Positions 55,578 to 64,000 of a stretch of 64,000 nucleotides of DNA are shown here, piece after piece (within the stretch, counting starts at the first letter, position 1; each line of letters opens with the position of its first letter). Source of the stretch: Gryllotalpicola ginsengisoli DSM 22003 (GTDB lineage: Bacteria; Actinomycetota; Actinomycetes; Actinomycetales; Microbacteriaceae); NCBI RefSeq assembly GCF_000419445.1, contig NZ_AULK01000001.1, forward strand, positions 496,001 through 560,000. The letters are read 5' to 3'. The position numbers and the translations under genes were made by a program. A model generated the notes under the pieces. That model saw only the letters and a list, made by a program, of their open reading frames with translations, was not told where the DNA came from and did not search any database.

Positions 55578-57781
55578 TGACCGAGCTGACGCTGCCCCGC
55601 ATCGCCGAGGAGACCCTGGCGGCCGTCGCCGAGGGGCGGCATCACGAGCCGCACGCGATCCTCGGCCAGCATCCGCTCGCCTCGGGCGAGGTTGGCGACC
55701 CGGTCACCGTGATCCGCGCCCTGCGCCCGCTCGCCGAGTCGGTGAGCGCCGTGCTCGCCTCGGGCGCCCGGCTCGCGCTCGCACACGTCGGGCACGGCAT
55801 CTGGCAGGGCGTGTCGATCACGGGCATGACCGACTACGTGATCGAGGCCAGGTACGCGGATGGCTCGGTGTATACCGCCGACGACCCGTACCGCTTCTCC
55901 CCCACCCTCGGCGAGGCCGACACCTGGCTGATCCAGCAGGGCCGGCACGAGCAGCTGTGGAACGCGCTCGGCGCGCACGTGCGCGAGCACTGGGGCGTCT
56001 CCGCGCCCGTCTCCGGGGTGGCCTTCGCCGTGTGGGCGCCGAACGCCACGGCCGTGCGGGTGGTGGGCGACTTCAACGGCTGGGACGGCACCATGCACGC
56101 GATGCGCTCGATGGGGCCCTCGGGCGTGTGGGAGCTGTTCGTCCCGGGCCTCGGCGAGGGCGCGCTGTACAAGTACGACCTGCGCACCCCGGAGGGCGAC
56201 TGGGTGCGCAAGATCGACCCGCTTGCGCAGTACACCGAGGTTCCGCCGGCGACCGCCTCCGTGGTCGGGGTGAGCCGGCACGAGTGGGCCGACGACGAGT
56301 GGATGGCGTCGCGGCCGGACAGCCATCACGACCGGCCCGTGTCGATCTACGAGCTGCACTTCGGCTCCTGGCGGCCCGGCCTCGGCTACCGCGAGGCCGC
56401 CGACCAGCTGATCGAGTACGTCACCGGTCTCGGCTTCACCCACGTCGAGTTCCTGCCGCTCGCGGAGCATCCGTTCTCGGGTTCGTGGGGGTACCAGGTG
56501 ACCGGCTACTACGCCGCCTCCAGCCGCTTCGGCCACCCCGACGACCTGCGCTACCTGATCGACCGCCTGCACCAGGCCGGCATCGGCGTGATCATGGACT
56601 GGGTGCCCGGCCACTTCCCCAAGGACGACTGGGCGCTGGCCCGCTACGACGGCCGGCCGCTCTACGAGCACGCCGACCCGAGGCTCGGCGAGCAGAAGGA
56701 CTGGGGCACCTACGTCTTCGACTTCGGCCGCACCGAGGTGCGCAACTTCCTCTACGCCAACGCGCTGTACTGGCTCGAGGAGTTCCACGTCGACGGGCTG
56801 CGCGTCGACGCGGTCGCCTCGATGCTGTACCGCGACTACTCCCGCGCCGACGGCGAGTGGATCCCGAACATCCACGGCGGGCGCGAATACCTCGAGGCCA
56901 TCGCGTTCCTGCAGGAGACCACGGCCACGGCCTACAAGCGCAACCCGGGCATCATGATGATCGCCGAGGAGTCGACGAGCTGGAACGGGGTCACCGCCCC
57001 CACCAGCCGGGGCGGGCTGGGCTTCGGCTTCAAGTGGAACATGGGCTGGATGCACGACTCGCTGCAGTACATCGAGCGCGACCCCGCCTACCGCGCGTAC
57101 CACCACAACGAGATGACCTTCGCCATGGTGTACGCGTACAGCGAGAACTTCATCCTGCCGATCAGCCACGACGAGGTCGTGCACGGCAAGGGCTCGCTGA
57201 TCGGCAAGATGCCCGGCGACCACTGGCAGAAGCGGGCGAACGTGCGCGCGTTCCTCGCGTTCATGTGGGCGCACCCCGGCAAGCAACTGCTGTTCATGGG
57301 GCAGGAGTTCGGGCAGTACGCGGAGTGGAACGCCGACGCCTCACTCGACTGGCACCTGATGGACAGCCCCGAGCACGCGCAGCTCGCCGCCCTCGTCGGC
57401 GAGCTCAACCGCGTCTACCGGGACAACCCGGCCCTCTGGCGGCACGACACCGAGCCGCGCGGCTTCGAGTGGATCGCGGGCGGCGACGCGCAGCACAACG
57501 TGATCGCGTTCCTGCGCTGGGCCGAGGACGGGCCTGTCGCGGTGGTCGCGAACTTCGCCGGGCACCCGCACTACGACTACCGCATCGGGCTGCCGCAGGC
57601 CGGCGACTGGGACGAGATCGTGAACACGGATGCCGCCGACTTCGGCGGCTCCGGCGTGGGGAACCTCGGCCGGGTGCGCGCGGAGGACCGCCCCTGGGGC
57701 GGCCGCCCCGCCTCCGCGTCGCTCACCCTGCCGCCGCTGGGGGTCGTCTACCTGCGACCGGCGGCCGCCGAGCCGACCTGA
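55577..57781 (+). CDS. glgB: 1,4-alpha-glucan branching enzyme
   Basis: This 734-residue GH13_9 enzyme forms alpha-1,6 branches. An N-terminal carbohydrate-binding domain pair occupies about residues 1-220 (HHEPHAILGQHPL, then VWAPNATAVRVVGDFNGWDG), then the barrel: GSWGYQVTGYYA, GLRVDAVASMLYRDY (nucleophile Asp near residue 410), MMIAEESTSW (acid/base Glu) and LPISHDEVVHGKGSL. GAAGGAGA precedes the ATG. With GlgE it makes branched alpha-glucan. Confidence 0.97.
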   Translation: MTELTLPRIAEETLAAVAEGRHHEPHAILGQHPLASGEVGDPVTVIRALRPLAESVSAVLASGARLALAHVGHGIWQGVSITGMTDYVIEARYADGSVYTADDPYRFSPTLGEADTWLIQQGRHEQLWNALGAHVREHWGVSAPVSGVAFAVWAPNATAVRVVGDFNGWDGTMHAMRSMGPSGVWELFVPGLGEGALYKYDLRTPEGDWVRKIDPLAQYTEVPPATASVVGVSRHEWADDEWMASRPDSHHDRPVSIYELHFGSWRPGLGYREAADQLIEYVTGLGFTHVEFLPLAEHPFSGSWGYQVTGYYAASSRFGHPDDLRYLIDRLHQAGIGVIMDWVPGHFPKDDWALARYDGRPLYEHADPRLGEQKDWGTYVFDFGRTEVRNFLYANALYWLEEFHVDGLRVDAVASMLYRDYSRADGEWIPNIHGGREYLEAIAFLQETTATAYKRNPGIMMIAEESTSWNGVTAPTSRGGLGFGFKWNMGWMHDSLQYIERDPAYRAYHHNEMTFAMVYAYSENFILPISHDEVVHGKGSLIGKMPGDHWQKRANVRAFLAFMWAHPGKQLLFMGQEFGQYAEWNADASLDWHLMDSPEHAQLAALVGELNRVYRDNPALWRHDTEPRGFEWIAGGDAQHNVIAFLRWAEDGPVAVVANFAGHPHYDYRIGLPQAGDWDEIVNTDAADFGGSGVGNLGRVRAEDRPWGGRPASASLTLPPLGVVYLRPAAAEPT

Positions 57782-57799
57782 AGAGCCGCCGAGCAGCGC

Positions 57800-57943
57800 A
57801 TGGCGGCGATGGCGGAGCCGGAGCACACCCCCGCCGACGAGGTGGCCGGAGCCGACGAGCTGCCGCCGCTCACGCCGTTCGAGCAGGTGCGGCCGCGCGC
57901 CTGGGGGTGGTTCGGCCCGGCCGGCGAGATCGGCGGCAGCTGA
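57800..57943 (+). CDS. Possible small protein, 47 aa
   Basis: A short ORF directly after glgB starts MAAMAEPEHTPADEVAGADE and ends FEQVRPRAWGWFGPAGEIGG plus Ser. The acidic first half and the Trp/Phe-rich end look protein-like, but there is no good Shine-Dalgarno sequence and GC bias alone keeps frames open in this DNA. It is included as a weak candidate in the 186-bp spacer. Confidence 0.3.
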   Translation: MAAMAEPEHTPADEVAGADELPPLTPFEQVRPRAWGWFGPAGEIGGS

Positions 57944-57967
57944 GGCCCGCGCCCGCTCGGGCGGCGC

Positions 57968-58921
57968 TCAGTAGAGCAGGCTGGCCAGCCGCCCGCGCGC
58001 CTTGATGACGCGCGGGTCGGTGGTGCCGACGACCTCGAACAGCTCCACGAGGCGCTCGCGCACCCGGTCGCGGCCGGCCGCGTCGAGCTTCGGGAAGAGC
58101 GTCAACAGCCGGTCGAAGGCGTCCTCGACGTGACCGCCGGAGAGGTCGGCGTCGGCGACGTCGAGCTGCGCGTCGAGGTCGTCCGGCCGGTCCGCCGCGG
58201 CCTGCCGGATCCCCTCCAGGGTCTTGCCCTGGAGGCGCTGCAGCAGGCTCACCTGCGCGAGTCCCGCCTTGGCGTCCTCGTCGGCGGGGTTCTGCGCGAT
58301 CGCCTTCTTGTATGCCTCCACCGCCGCCGCGAGGTCGCCGCGCTCGATCGCGTCGTACGCCTCCTGGTGCAGCGGCGGCAGCGGCGCGGGCTCCGGCTCG
58401 CCTCCGGCCTCGGGGGCATCGGATGCCTCGCCCGGGTCGACCGTGCCGGTGACCCCGTTCTGCGCCGCGAAGGCCAGCACCTGCTCGATCGCGTCGCGCA
58501 CCTGCTCCTCGGGCAGTTCGCCGACGAACAGCCCCACCGGGCGGCCGCCGATCACAGCGGCCACGGTGGGCACCTGCTGCGCCTGGAACGCCTGCGCGAG
58601 CTGCGGGTTGCGCTCCGCCTCGATGCGGGCCAGCACGATGCGGCCGGCGTACTCGGTCACGATCTTCGTCAGCGTCGCCGACAAGCGGGTGCTCTGCTCG
58701 GCCCACGACGCCCACAGGTCGACGAGCACGGGCACCTGGCGCGACAGCTCCAGCAGCTGCGCGAAGTTCTGGTCCGTGCCCTCGACGACGAGCCGATTGC
58801 CGCCGGATGCCCCGGCTGAGGCATCCGTCGCCCCGGTCTGGTTCTGCGCGCGGTTGTTCACCAATGCGGACAGGTCGACGGCGCCGCGCAGGCTGGCGGC
58901 GCTCACCTTCTCATCACTCAC
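57968..58921 (-). CDS. CnoX/YbbN-like thioredoxin-fold TPR protein, redox-inactive
   Basis: This 317-residue protein has a thioredoxin fold (about residues 45-155) and a C-terminal TPR region (about 185-317), the layout of the co-chaperone CnoX (YbbN). Where CxxC is expected it reads LWASWAEQSTRLS, with no cysteine, so it cannot act as a disulfide reductase. It may be a holdase or scaffold. GTG 58921 overlaps the stop of the preceding membrane-protein gene (GTGA). Confidence 0.83.
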   Translation of the reverse strand: MSDEKVSAASLRGAVDLSALVNNRAQNQTGATDASAGASGGNRLVVEGTDQNFAQLLELSRQVPVLVDLWASWAEQSTRLSATLTKIVTEYAGRIVLARIEAERNPQLAQAFQAQQVPTVAAVIGGRPVGLFVGELPEEQVRDAIEQVLAFAAQNGVTGTVDPGEASDAPEAGGEPEPAPLPPLHQEAYDAIERGDLAAAVEAYKKAIAQNPADEDAKAGLAQVSLLQRLQGKTLEGIRQAAADRPDDLDAQLDVADADLSGGHVEDAFDRLLTLFPKLDAAGRDRVRERLVELFEVVGTTDPRVIKARGRLASLLY

Positions 58922-60708
58922 TTCGGAAGCTCCCTCGCACCGATCACGGCCTGGGTGAAGCCTAGTAGCTGCACCTTGTCACCGGATTCGGCGGGAGGCA
59001 CGTAGAAGAGCAGCTGGTAGCCGTAGGTGGTCTCCAAGCCGGTGCTGCTCTGGGTCTTCCCGATCAGGGCAGCGGTGGCGGTGTCGCTCTTCACGCTCAC
59101 GGTCGCCTGCGGGTCGGTGGGCCGGATGGACGAGGACTCCTGCACCGAGGTCGCCACCAGCGCACCCGCCTTGTTGGTCGCCAGGGCCACCGGGTCGCTG
59201 TCGCCCGGCCGGTCGGCGAACGCCAGGCTGCCGGCGCTCTTCGCCTTCAGCAGCGCGCGGATCTGCTGCGCCTTGTAGTCGGCGCCGCTCATCTTGGTCA
59301 GCGCGTCGTCGCTCTCATCGAACTCGGAGTACGACTTGCTCTGCTTCCCGCGCGCCAGCACGTCGGCGTAGTCCTGCGCGAGACGGCCGGGCGGAACCGT
59401 GACGAGCTTCGAGTCCGTGCTCACCAGGGGCGTGCCGATCGAGGCGGGCGGCAGCTCGGGAACCCGCGCCCCGCCGAGCACCACCACCGAGTAGGCGATC
59501 TTGTAGTTCTCGCGCGGGCTCTCCTGGGTGAGCACGAGGTAGAGCGGCGCCGCATTCTTCTTCGTCTTGTCGGTGTCGAGCACGGCGACCGAGCGGGGCC
59601 AGCTGCTCGTGGCCTGCGGCAGCACGGGGTACAACTCTCCGTCGGCGATCGCCTGCGGCTTCGCGTAGTCGGTCTTCTTGGCGCGGATCTTGTAGTTCGC
59701 GGTGCGCTCGGCCAGGGCCGCGCCCGTGAACCGGGTCGCGGCGAGCTTGGCGTCGCGGGTCTTGTCGGCCTCCGCGGCCGTCTTGGAGATGCGGGCGACG
59801 ATGTTCTTCAGCTGCGCCACGGTGACGGCGGGGGCCGGGTCGTCGCTGTCCTCGCCGGGCACGTCGGTGGCGATGGGCGTCGCCGTGGCCGTCGCCGACG
59901 GCGACGCCTCGCCGAACGACGGCCAGTAGTCGGAGGAGCACCCGGCGAGCGTGAGCGCGCCGGCCAGCACGATCGGCACCGCGACGAAGGCGCGCCCGAT
60001 GGCGCGGCGGCCACGGATGCCGCCCGCCTCGTCGAGCGCGGGCGTCGGCTTCGGCGCACGCAGCCGCCGGCCGCGGCGCTGGCCGCGGCGCGGGCCGTGC
60101 GAGCGGCGCACGTGGCGGATCGCCAGCACGTACAGCACAATGCCGACCACGAGCAGCACCCCGCCCAGCACGATCAGCGGGCCCGCCCACGGGGTGGCCG
60201 TGTCGGTCGGCCAGGTGAGCGAAACGTGGGAGGGGGCCGGGTTCTTGCCGTCGGTCGCGATGATCACGCTGACGCTGTCGGGCACGTTCATGCGGGTCTT
60301 CTCGGCCGCCTGGCCGCTGAACTCCTCGAGCCACAGATCCGAGCCGCGCGGGTCCGGCGTCGCCGCGTCCTGGTCGACGGGGCCGTTGACGAGGTGCGCC
60401 TTGAGGTCACCGTCGGTCTTGTCGTAGGTCAGTCGCTCGTAGGGCGAGTCGCCGAGCCAGCCGATGACGTCGGCCGTGCGGCCGTAGGCGACGAACGGGG
60501 TGCCGGCGCCGCCGGAGACCGACAGCGTCTGCTGCCCTTCGATCGAGTTCAGGGTCTTCCCCCCGACGATCACGTACTTGGCGCCGGAGTCGACGGACGC
60601 GGAGGCTGAGACGGTGGGCGGCGGCGCCCAGATCGTCCGCTGGGCGAAGCCCAGGCCGATCAGGGCCGCAGCGGCGACGAAGGCCGCGATGGCGAAGACG
60701 AAACGCAC
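58918..60708 (-). CDS. Large membrane protein with internal lipobox, 596 aa
   Basis: No family is recognised. An N-terminal membrane helix or signal (residues 4-22) leads to an extracytoplasmic domain of about 150 residues, a second helix (about 176-197), a very basic cytoplasmic stretch (RRSHGPRRGQRRGRRLRAP), then a third hydrophobic segment ending in LTLAGCSSD. This is a perfect lipobox with Cys257 in the middle of the chain. A further 340-residue external domain follows. It looks like a membrane protein fused to a lipoprotein. I see no good internal start codon for a separate lipoprotein. GTG 60708 has GGAAGGA upstream. Confidence 0.72.
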   Translation of the reverse strand: MRFVFAIAAFVAAAALIGLGFAQRTIWAPPPTVSASASVDSGAKYVIVGGKTLNSIEGQQTLSVSGGAGTPFVAYGRTADVIGWLGDSPYERLTYDKTDGDLKAHLVNGPVDQDAATPDPRGSDLWLEEFSGQAAEKTRMNVPDSVSVIIATDGKNPAPSHVSLTWPTDTATPWAGPLIVLGGVLLVVGIVLYVLAIRHVRRSHGPRRGQRRGRRLRAPKPTPALDEAGGIRGRRAIGRAFVAVPIVLAGALTLAGCSSDYWPSFGEASPSATATATPIATDVPGEDSDDPAPAVTVAQLKNIVARISKTAAEADKTRDAKLAATRFTGAALAERTANYKIRAKKTDYAKPQAIADGELYPVLPQATSSWPRSVAVLDTDKTKKNAAPLYLVLTQESPRENYKIAYSVVVLGGARVPELPPASIGTPLVSTDSKLVTVPPGRLAQDYADVLARGKQSKSYSEFDESDDALTKMSGADYKAQQIRALLKAKSAGSLAFADRPGDSDPVALATNKAGALVATSVQESSSIRPTDPQATVSVKSDTATAALIGKTQSSTGLETTYGYQLLFYVPPAESGDKVQLLGFTQAVIGARELPK

Positions 60709-60845
60709 GTGAATCCTTCCTGACCGCCGGCGAAGTGGCGTCGGTACGCCGGCCAGGTCAAAGACACTCCAGGCTAGTCGATGCCCCCTGGGCGAACCCA
60801 GGACGAAGCCTGAGCGCGCCGGACCGGGGCCGCCCGCGCGGCTTG

Positions 60846-60851
60846 TACGAT
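60846..60851 (+). promoter_or_regulatory. -10 element TACGAT of the DivIVA-like gene
   Basis: TACGAT is 6 nt before the GTG at 60858; leaderless. Confidence 0.6.
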
Positions 60852-60857
60852 TCCCTT

Positions 60858-62210
60858 GTGACCACCGAGGAGTCAGAGTTCACGCAGGTCTTCCGCGGCT
60901 ACGACAAGGCCGAGGTGGACAAGGCGATGCAAGAGCTGCGCCGCGAGCTCATCAAGGCGAACACGCAAGCCTCCGACGCCGCGAAGGAGATCAAGCGCCT
61001 CAACACCCGCATCGACGAGTTGAACGCCGAGATCGAAGAGGTCGGCAGCCCGACCTTCTCGGGCCTCGGCACGAAGCTCGAGAACACGCTGCGCGTGGCC
61101 GAGGAGCAGTCCACGCGCATGATCGCGCAGGCCGACATCGACGCCGAGAAGCTGCGCGCGTCGGTCGCCGCCGAGACCGAGAAGATCCGCGCCGCGGCCC
61201 AGGATCAGGCGGACCGGCTCATCGCCGACGCGAAGGCGCGCTCGGCCTCGCTCCTCCAGGACGCGCAGATCGAGGCGAACTCGATCATCGCCGACGCCCG
61301 CGGCGACGCCGAGCAGCTCGTGCAGGACGCGCAGCGCGAGGCCGCCGCGATCCGCGGGGCGGTCGCCACCGAGGCCGCCGAGGTGCGCGCGACGAGCAAG
61401 CGCGAGGCTGCCGCTGCGCGATCGGATGCCGAGCGCGAGGCCGCCGAGCTGCGGGCGGCCGCTCAGCGCGAAGCCGAGGCGGCTCGCGCCGCCGCCGCCG
61501 CTCTCGACGTGGAGACCGAGCGCCGCCGGGCCGAGCTCGAGCGGGAGCTCGCCGAGGCCCGCGCCGCCCAGGCGGCCGAGCTGGAGGCCGAGGCCATCGC
61601 CCAGCGCGAGCAGCTGGCCAAGCAGCACGCGGAGCAGACGACCCTCATCCAGACCGAACTGGCCGAGCATCGCGCCGCGAAGGAGCAGGACCGCCGCGCC
61701 CACGAGGAGGAGCTCGCCGAGGCGCGCAAGGCGGCGCTGGCCGAGATCGAGCAGCAGCGCCGCGAGGCCGAACAGGCCCGCATCGATCTCGAGGTGGAGC
61801 TCGCCGCCCGGCGTGACGAGGCCGAGAAGGAGCACCTCGCGCGCCACGAGGAGGCGGTGGCGCAGACCCAGCGCTTCGTCGACGACGCCAACCAGGAGCT
61901 CGCCGAGGCGCTGCAGCGCGCGGCCGAGGCGCGCGAGGAGGCCAAGGCCATCGAGCGCGACTCCCGCGCCGAGGTCGGGGCGAAGCGGCGGCAGGCCGAG
62001 GAGGACGCCTCCGCGCTCATCCGCGACGCCGAGGATCGCGCCAAGGCGCTGATCGAAGACGCCGAGTCGCGCAGCAAGAAGCTCATCGACGACGCGGAGG
62101 ACCGGCTGGCGCAGATCCGCGCCGAGCGCGAGTCCGTCGCCGCCTATTTCGAATCGCTGCGCAGCGCGCTGCAGCAGGCCGAGGCCGTCACGACCTCCCA
62201 CGGTGAGTAA
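60858..62210 (+). CDS. DivIVA-like long coiled-coil protein, 450 aa
   Basis: The N-terminus FTQVFRGYDKAEVDKAMQEL resembles the DivIVA lipid-binding region that senses curved membrane. Nearly all of residues 20-440 is Ala/Glu/Arg coiled coil with imprecise repeats of an ADA-x-RDAEQ-like pattern. Such proteins in actinobacteria mark poles or organise cell-wall growth (Wag31, Scy and FilP-like). The genuine essential DivIVA is usually beside the ftsZ cluster, so this is probably a second, related scaffold. The start is fixed by TACGAT 6 nt upstream. The next gene begins 9 bp later. Confidence 0.75.
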   Translation: MTTEESEFTQVFRGYDKAEVDKAMQELRRELIKANTQASDAAKEIKRLNTRIDELNAEIEEVGSPTFSGLGTKLENTLRVAEEQSTRMIAQADIDAEKLRASVAAETEKIRAAAQDQADRLIADAKARSASLLQDAQIEANSIIADARGDAEQLVQDAQREAAAIRGAVATEAAEVRATSKREAAAARSDAEREAAELRAAAQREAEAARAAAAALDVETERRRAELERELAEARAAQAAELEAEAIAQREQLAKQHAEQTTLIQTELAEHRAAKEQDRRAHEEELAEARKAALAEIEQQRREAEQARIDLEVELAARRDEAEKEHLARHEEAVAQTQRFVDDANQELAEALQRAAEAREEAKAIERDSRAEVGAKRRQAEEDASALIRDAEDRAKALIEDAESRSKKLIDDAEDRLAQIRAERESVAAYFESLRSALQQAEAVTTSHGE

Positions 62211-62219
62211 GCCGCCCAC

Positions 62220-63260
62220 GTGAAGATCCAGAACGCGTTCCGACTCGGCCTCGTCGGCACGCTCGGCGTCGGCCTCGGGATCCTCATCCTCACGTCGATC
62301 GTCGCCCTGTCGACGATCATCACCTACCTCGGGGCGGCGCTGTTCATCGCGCTCGGCATCGAGCCGTTGATCGGATTCCTGGAGCGCCGCGGCGTGCCCA
62401 GGTGGGCGGCGATCGTGATCGTCTTCGTCGTGATCCTCGGCGTCGCGGCCGGCGTGGTGCTCGCGATCGTGCCGGTCCTCGTGGAACAGGGCGCGGCTCT
62501 CGTCACCGCGGTGTCCGACTTCGTCAACAACGGCACCTACAACGACTGGTACTCCTGGCTGCAGAACCAGTTCGAACCGGGCGTCGTCGACAACGCCGTC
62601 GCGCAGCTGTGGTCGGAGCTGCAGAAGAACCTGGGCACGATCACCGGCGGCGTCCTGCAGGCCGGCATCGGGCTGGTCAGCGGCGTCTTCGGCGCGCTGA
62701 TCGTCCTCATCCTCACGATCTACTTCGCCGCCAGCATGCGCAGCATGAAGCGCGGCGCCTACGCGCTGGTGCCCGCCTCGAAACGGCGGCGCTTCATCGA
62801 CATCGCCGAGCAGGTCACCGACTCGGTCGGCAAGTACGTGATCGGGCAGGTCAGCCTCGCGCTCGTCAACGGCGTGCTGAGCGGCATCTTCCTCTCGATC
62901 ATCCGCGCGCCGTATCCGATGCTGCTCGCGGTCATCGCGATGCTCTTCTCGCTGGTGCCGCTCGTCGGCACGCTCACAGGCTCGTCCATCATCGTGCTGC
63001 TCACCCTGCTGCTCGGCTCTCCGCTCACCGCGCTCGTCGCCGCGATCTACTACCTCGTCTACATGCAGGTCGAGGCCTATGTGCTCAGCCCGCGCATCAT
63101 GAACCGCGCGGTCTCCGTGCCGGGCGCGCTCGTCGTCGTCGCCGCACTCGCCGGCGGATCTCTCCTCGGTGTGCTGGGGGCGGTCATCGCGATCCCGTTC
63201 GCCGCGTCGGTGCTGCTCATCGTGCGCCAGGTCGTGATCCCCCGCCAGAACGAGCTGTGA
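62220..63260 (+). CDS. AI-2E family transporter (PerM-like)
   Basis: This 346-residue permease has about eight helices. A central soluble segment with the QLWSELQKNLGTITGGVLQ pattern, KYVIGQVSLALVNGVLSGI and PYPMLLAVIAMLFSLVPLVGTL near residue 240 mark the AI-2E/PerM family. Members export autoinducer-2 or act as sodium/proton antiporters; which applies is not clear. It is close behind the DivIVA-like gene, so both are probably on one transcript. Confidence 0.9.
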   Translation: MKIQNAFRLGLVGTLGVGLGILILTSIVALSTIITYLGAALFIALGIEPLIGFLERRGVPRWAAIVIVFVVILGVAAGVVLAIVPVLVEQGAALVTAVSDFVNNGTYNDWYSWLQNQFEPGVVDNAVAQLWSELQKNLGTITGGVLQAGIGLVSGVFGALIVLILTIYFAASMRSMKRGAYALVPASKRRRFIDIAEQVTDSVGKYVIGQVSLALVNGVLSGIFLSIIRAPYPMLLAVIAMLFSLVPLVGTLTGSSIIVLLTLLLGSPLTALVAAIYYLVYMQVEAYVLSPRIMNRAVSVPGALVVVAALAGGSLLGVLGAVIAIPFAASVLLIVRQVVIPRQNEL

Positions 63261-63264
63261 CGAC

Positions 63265-63990
63265 TCAGGGCGCGTAGGTCTCCGGCAGCGGCAGCGCCGC
63301 GGGGTTCACGGCCCGCACGATCTCGGTCAGCACGCGCCTGGTCTGAGTCTCGCCCACCCACAGGTGTTTGCCGCCCTCGACGGCGATGAACTCGGCCTCG
63401 GGCACCGCGGAGAAGCGTTCGCGCGCCTCCTCGGGGCGCAGGAAGTCGTCGAACTCGGGCACGAGCACGACCATGCGCTTGCCGCTGCCCGCCCACCGGG
63501 CCAGCTCGTCCTGCGTCGCACGGTGCAGCGGCGGCGACAGCAGGATCGCCCCGACGACGTCATCGTGCGCTAGCCCGTACTTGATCGCGATCTCGGTGCC
63601 GAACGACCAGCCGACGAGCCACAGTTCCGGCAGGCCGCGGTCGCGTGCGAAGCGCACCGCCGCCTCGAGATCGAAGCGTTCGGTGACCCCGTCGCCGAAT
63701 TCGCCCTCGCTGGTGCCCCGCGGCGAGGAGGTGCCGCGGGTGTTGAAGCGCAGCACGGCCAGGTCGGCGAGTTCCGGCAGGCGCGCGGCCGCCTTGCGCA
63801 GAATGTGCGAGTCCATGAACCCGCCGTGGGTGGGCAGCGGATGCAGCGTGATGAGCGCCGCGACGGGTGGCCGCGCCTCGGGCAGCGCCAGCTCGCCGAC
63901 GAGCTTCACGCCGTCGAGGGTGACGAACTCGATGGGCTCGCGCACGGCGGGCAGCTCCACCGCTCCGCGGATCTCGATCGGCTCAGGCAT
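63265..63990 (-). CDS. Alpha/beta hydrolase (dienelactone hydrolase-like)
   Basis: This 241-residue hydrolase has LITLHPLPTHGGFMDSH, the nucleophile elbow WLVGWSFGTEIAI near residue 120 (Ser), LVPEFDDFLRPEEA (acid) and the His in EGGKHLWVGE. The layout resembles YpfH/dienelactone hydrolase-like or KTSC-type esterases acting on short acyl esters. The upstream strand carries ACGGATGCCTGA overlapping its ATG, which may be the 3' end of another minus-strand gene beyond the window. Confidence 0.87.
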   Translation of the reverse strand: MPEPIEIRGAVELPAVREPIEFVTLDGVKLVGELALPEARPPVAALITLHPLPTHGGFMDSHILRKAAARLPELADLAVLRFNTRGTSSPRGTSEGEFGDGVTERFDLEAAVRFARDRGLPELWLVGWSFGTEIAIKYGLAHDDVVGAILLSPPLHRATQDELARWAGSGKRMVVLVPEFDDFLRPEEARERFSAVPEAEFIAVEGGKHLWVGETQTRRVLTEIVRAVNPAALPLPETYAP

Positions 63991-64000
63991 CCGTGCTCAC

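Noticed and set aside
59938-60021. Separate lipoprotein gene starting just before the internal lipobox
   Set aside because: No start codon with a Shine-Dalgarno sequence or TAnnnT element is placed to give a normal signal peptide.

Overview
The window is very GC-rich DNA with densely packed genes. Its product set points to a high-GC actinobacterium of the Microbacteriaceae type: maleylpyruvate-isomerase/TIGR03086-like proteins, a DUF6458 protein, a GatCAB-ligA-mnmA-desulfurase block, a GlgE pathway, an ECF42/DGPF pair and a DivIVA-like coiled-coil protein. Genus cannot be fixed from the sequence alone. I see no prophage, CRISPR-cas, plasmid or intact IS element. Almost everything looks like ordinary chromosome.

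Layout. 1-10.6 kb: the end of a flavoprotein gene, thioesterases, the ABC-F factor EttA, SSB, MsrA, NAD synthetase and an aldehyde dehydrogenase gene that lost its middle in frame. 10.8-13.3 kb: a lower-GC HNH-type gene that runs into tRNA-Arg(UCU), then a thioredoxin-like protein, a nucleotidyltransferase-like protein, oligoribonuclease and tRNA-His(GUG). 13.3-19.3 kb: small membrane proteins, a GAF histidine kinase with a divergent LuxR-type response regulator, and a FAD oxidase. 19.3-22.9 kb: a TPP-riboswitch-controlled ECF transporter operon (ykoE-ykoD-ykoC type) ending in a P-loop kinase. 23-39 kb: DNA polymerase IV, an aldo/keto reductase, a MinD/ParA-like ATPase with an altered Walker A motif, FadD, a repeat array in the only large gene-free gap, an ECF42 sigma factor with its DGPF partner, and an AraC-type regulator. 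39.3-48.8 kb: gatC-gatA-gatB, ligA, mnmA and a cysteine desulfurase, with an APH-like kinase and an EXPERA/TMEM97-like membrane protein between them. 48.8-57.8 kb: glgX, glgP, glgE and glgB for glycogen/alpha-glucan metabolism. 58-64 kb: a CnoX-like protein, a membrane protein with an internal lipobox, a DivIVA-like protein, an AI-2E family permease and a hydrolase.

Two window-wide signals stand out. First, about 24 start codons are preceded by TAnnnT with a 6-7 nt gap, which is the geometry of leaderless mRNAs. At several divergent gene pairs the two -10 elements overlap, and twice a symmetric TANNNTA serves both genes. Second, the octamer ACGGATGC (and its complement) occurs about 43 times by hand count, against roughly 2 expected from base composition. 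It forces otherwise rare GAT and GCA codons inside genes.

The most unusual local structure is at 32808-33153. It is a BIME-like array of eight ATTCG/CGAAT dyads in four 69-72 bp units, flanked by a perfect 16 bp direct repeat and lying between two convergent gene ends. I do not recognise this family. It is my best candidate for something undescribed, although the sequence does not show a function.
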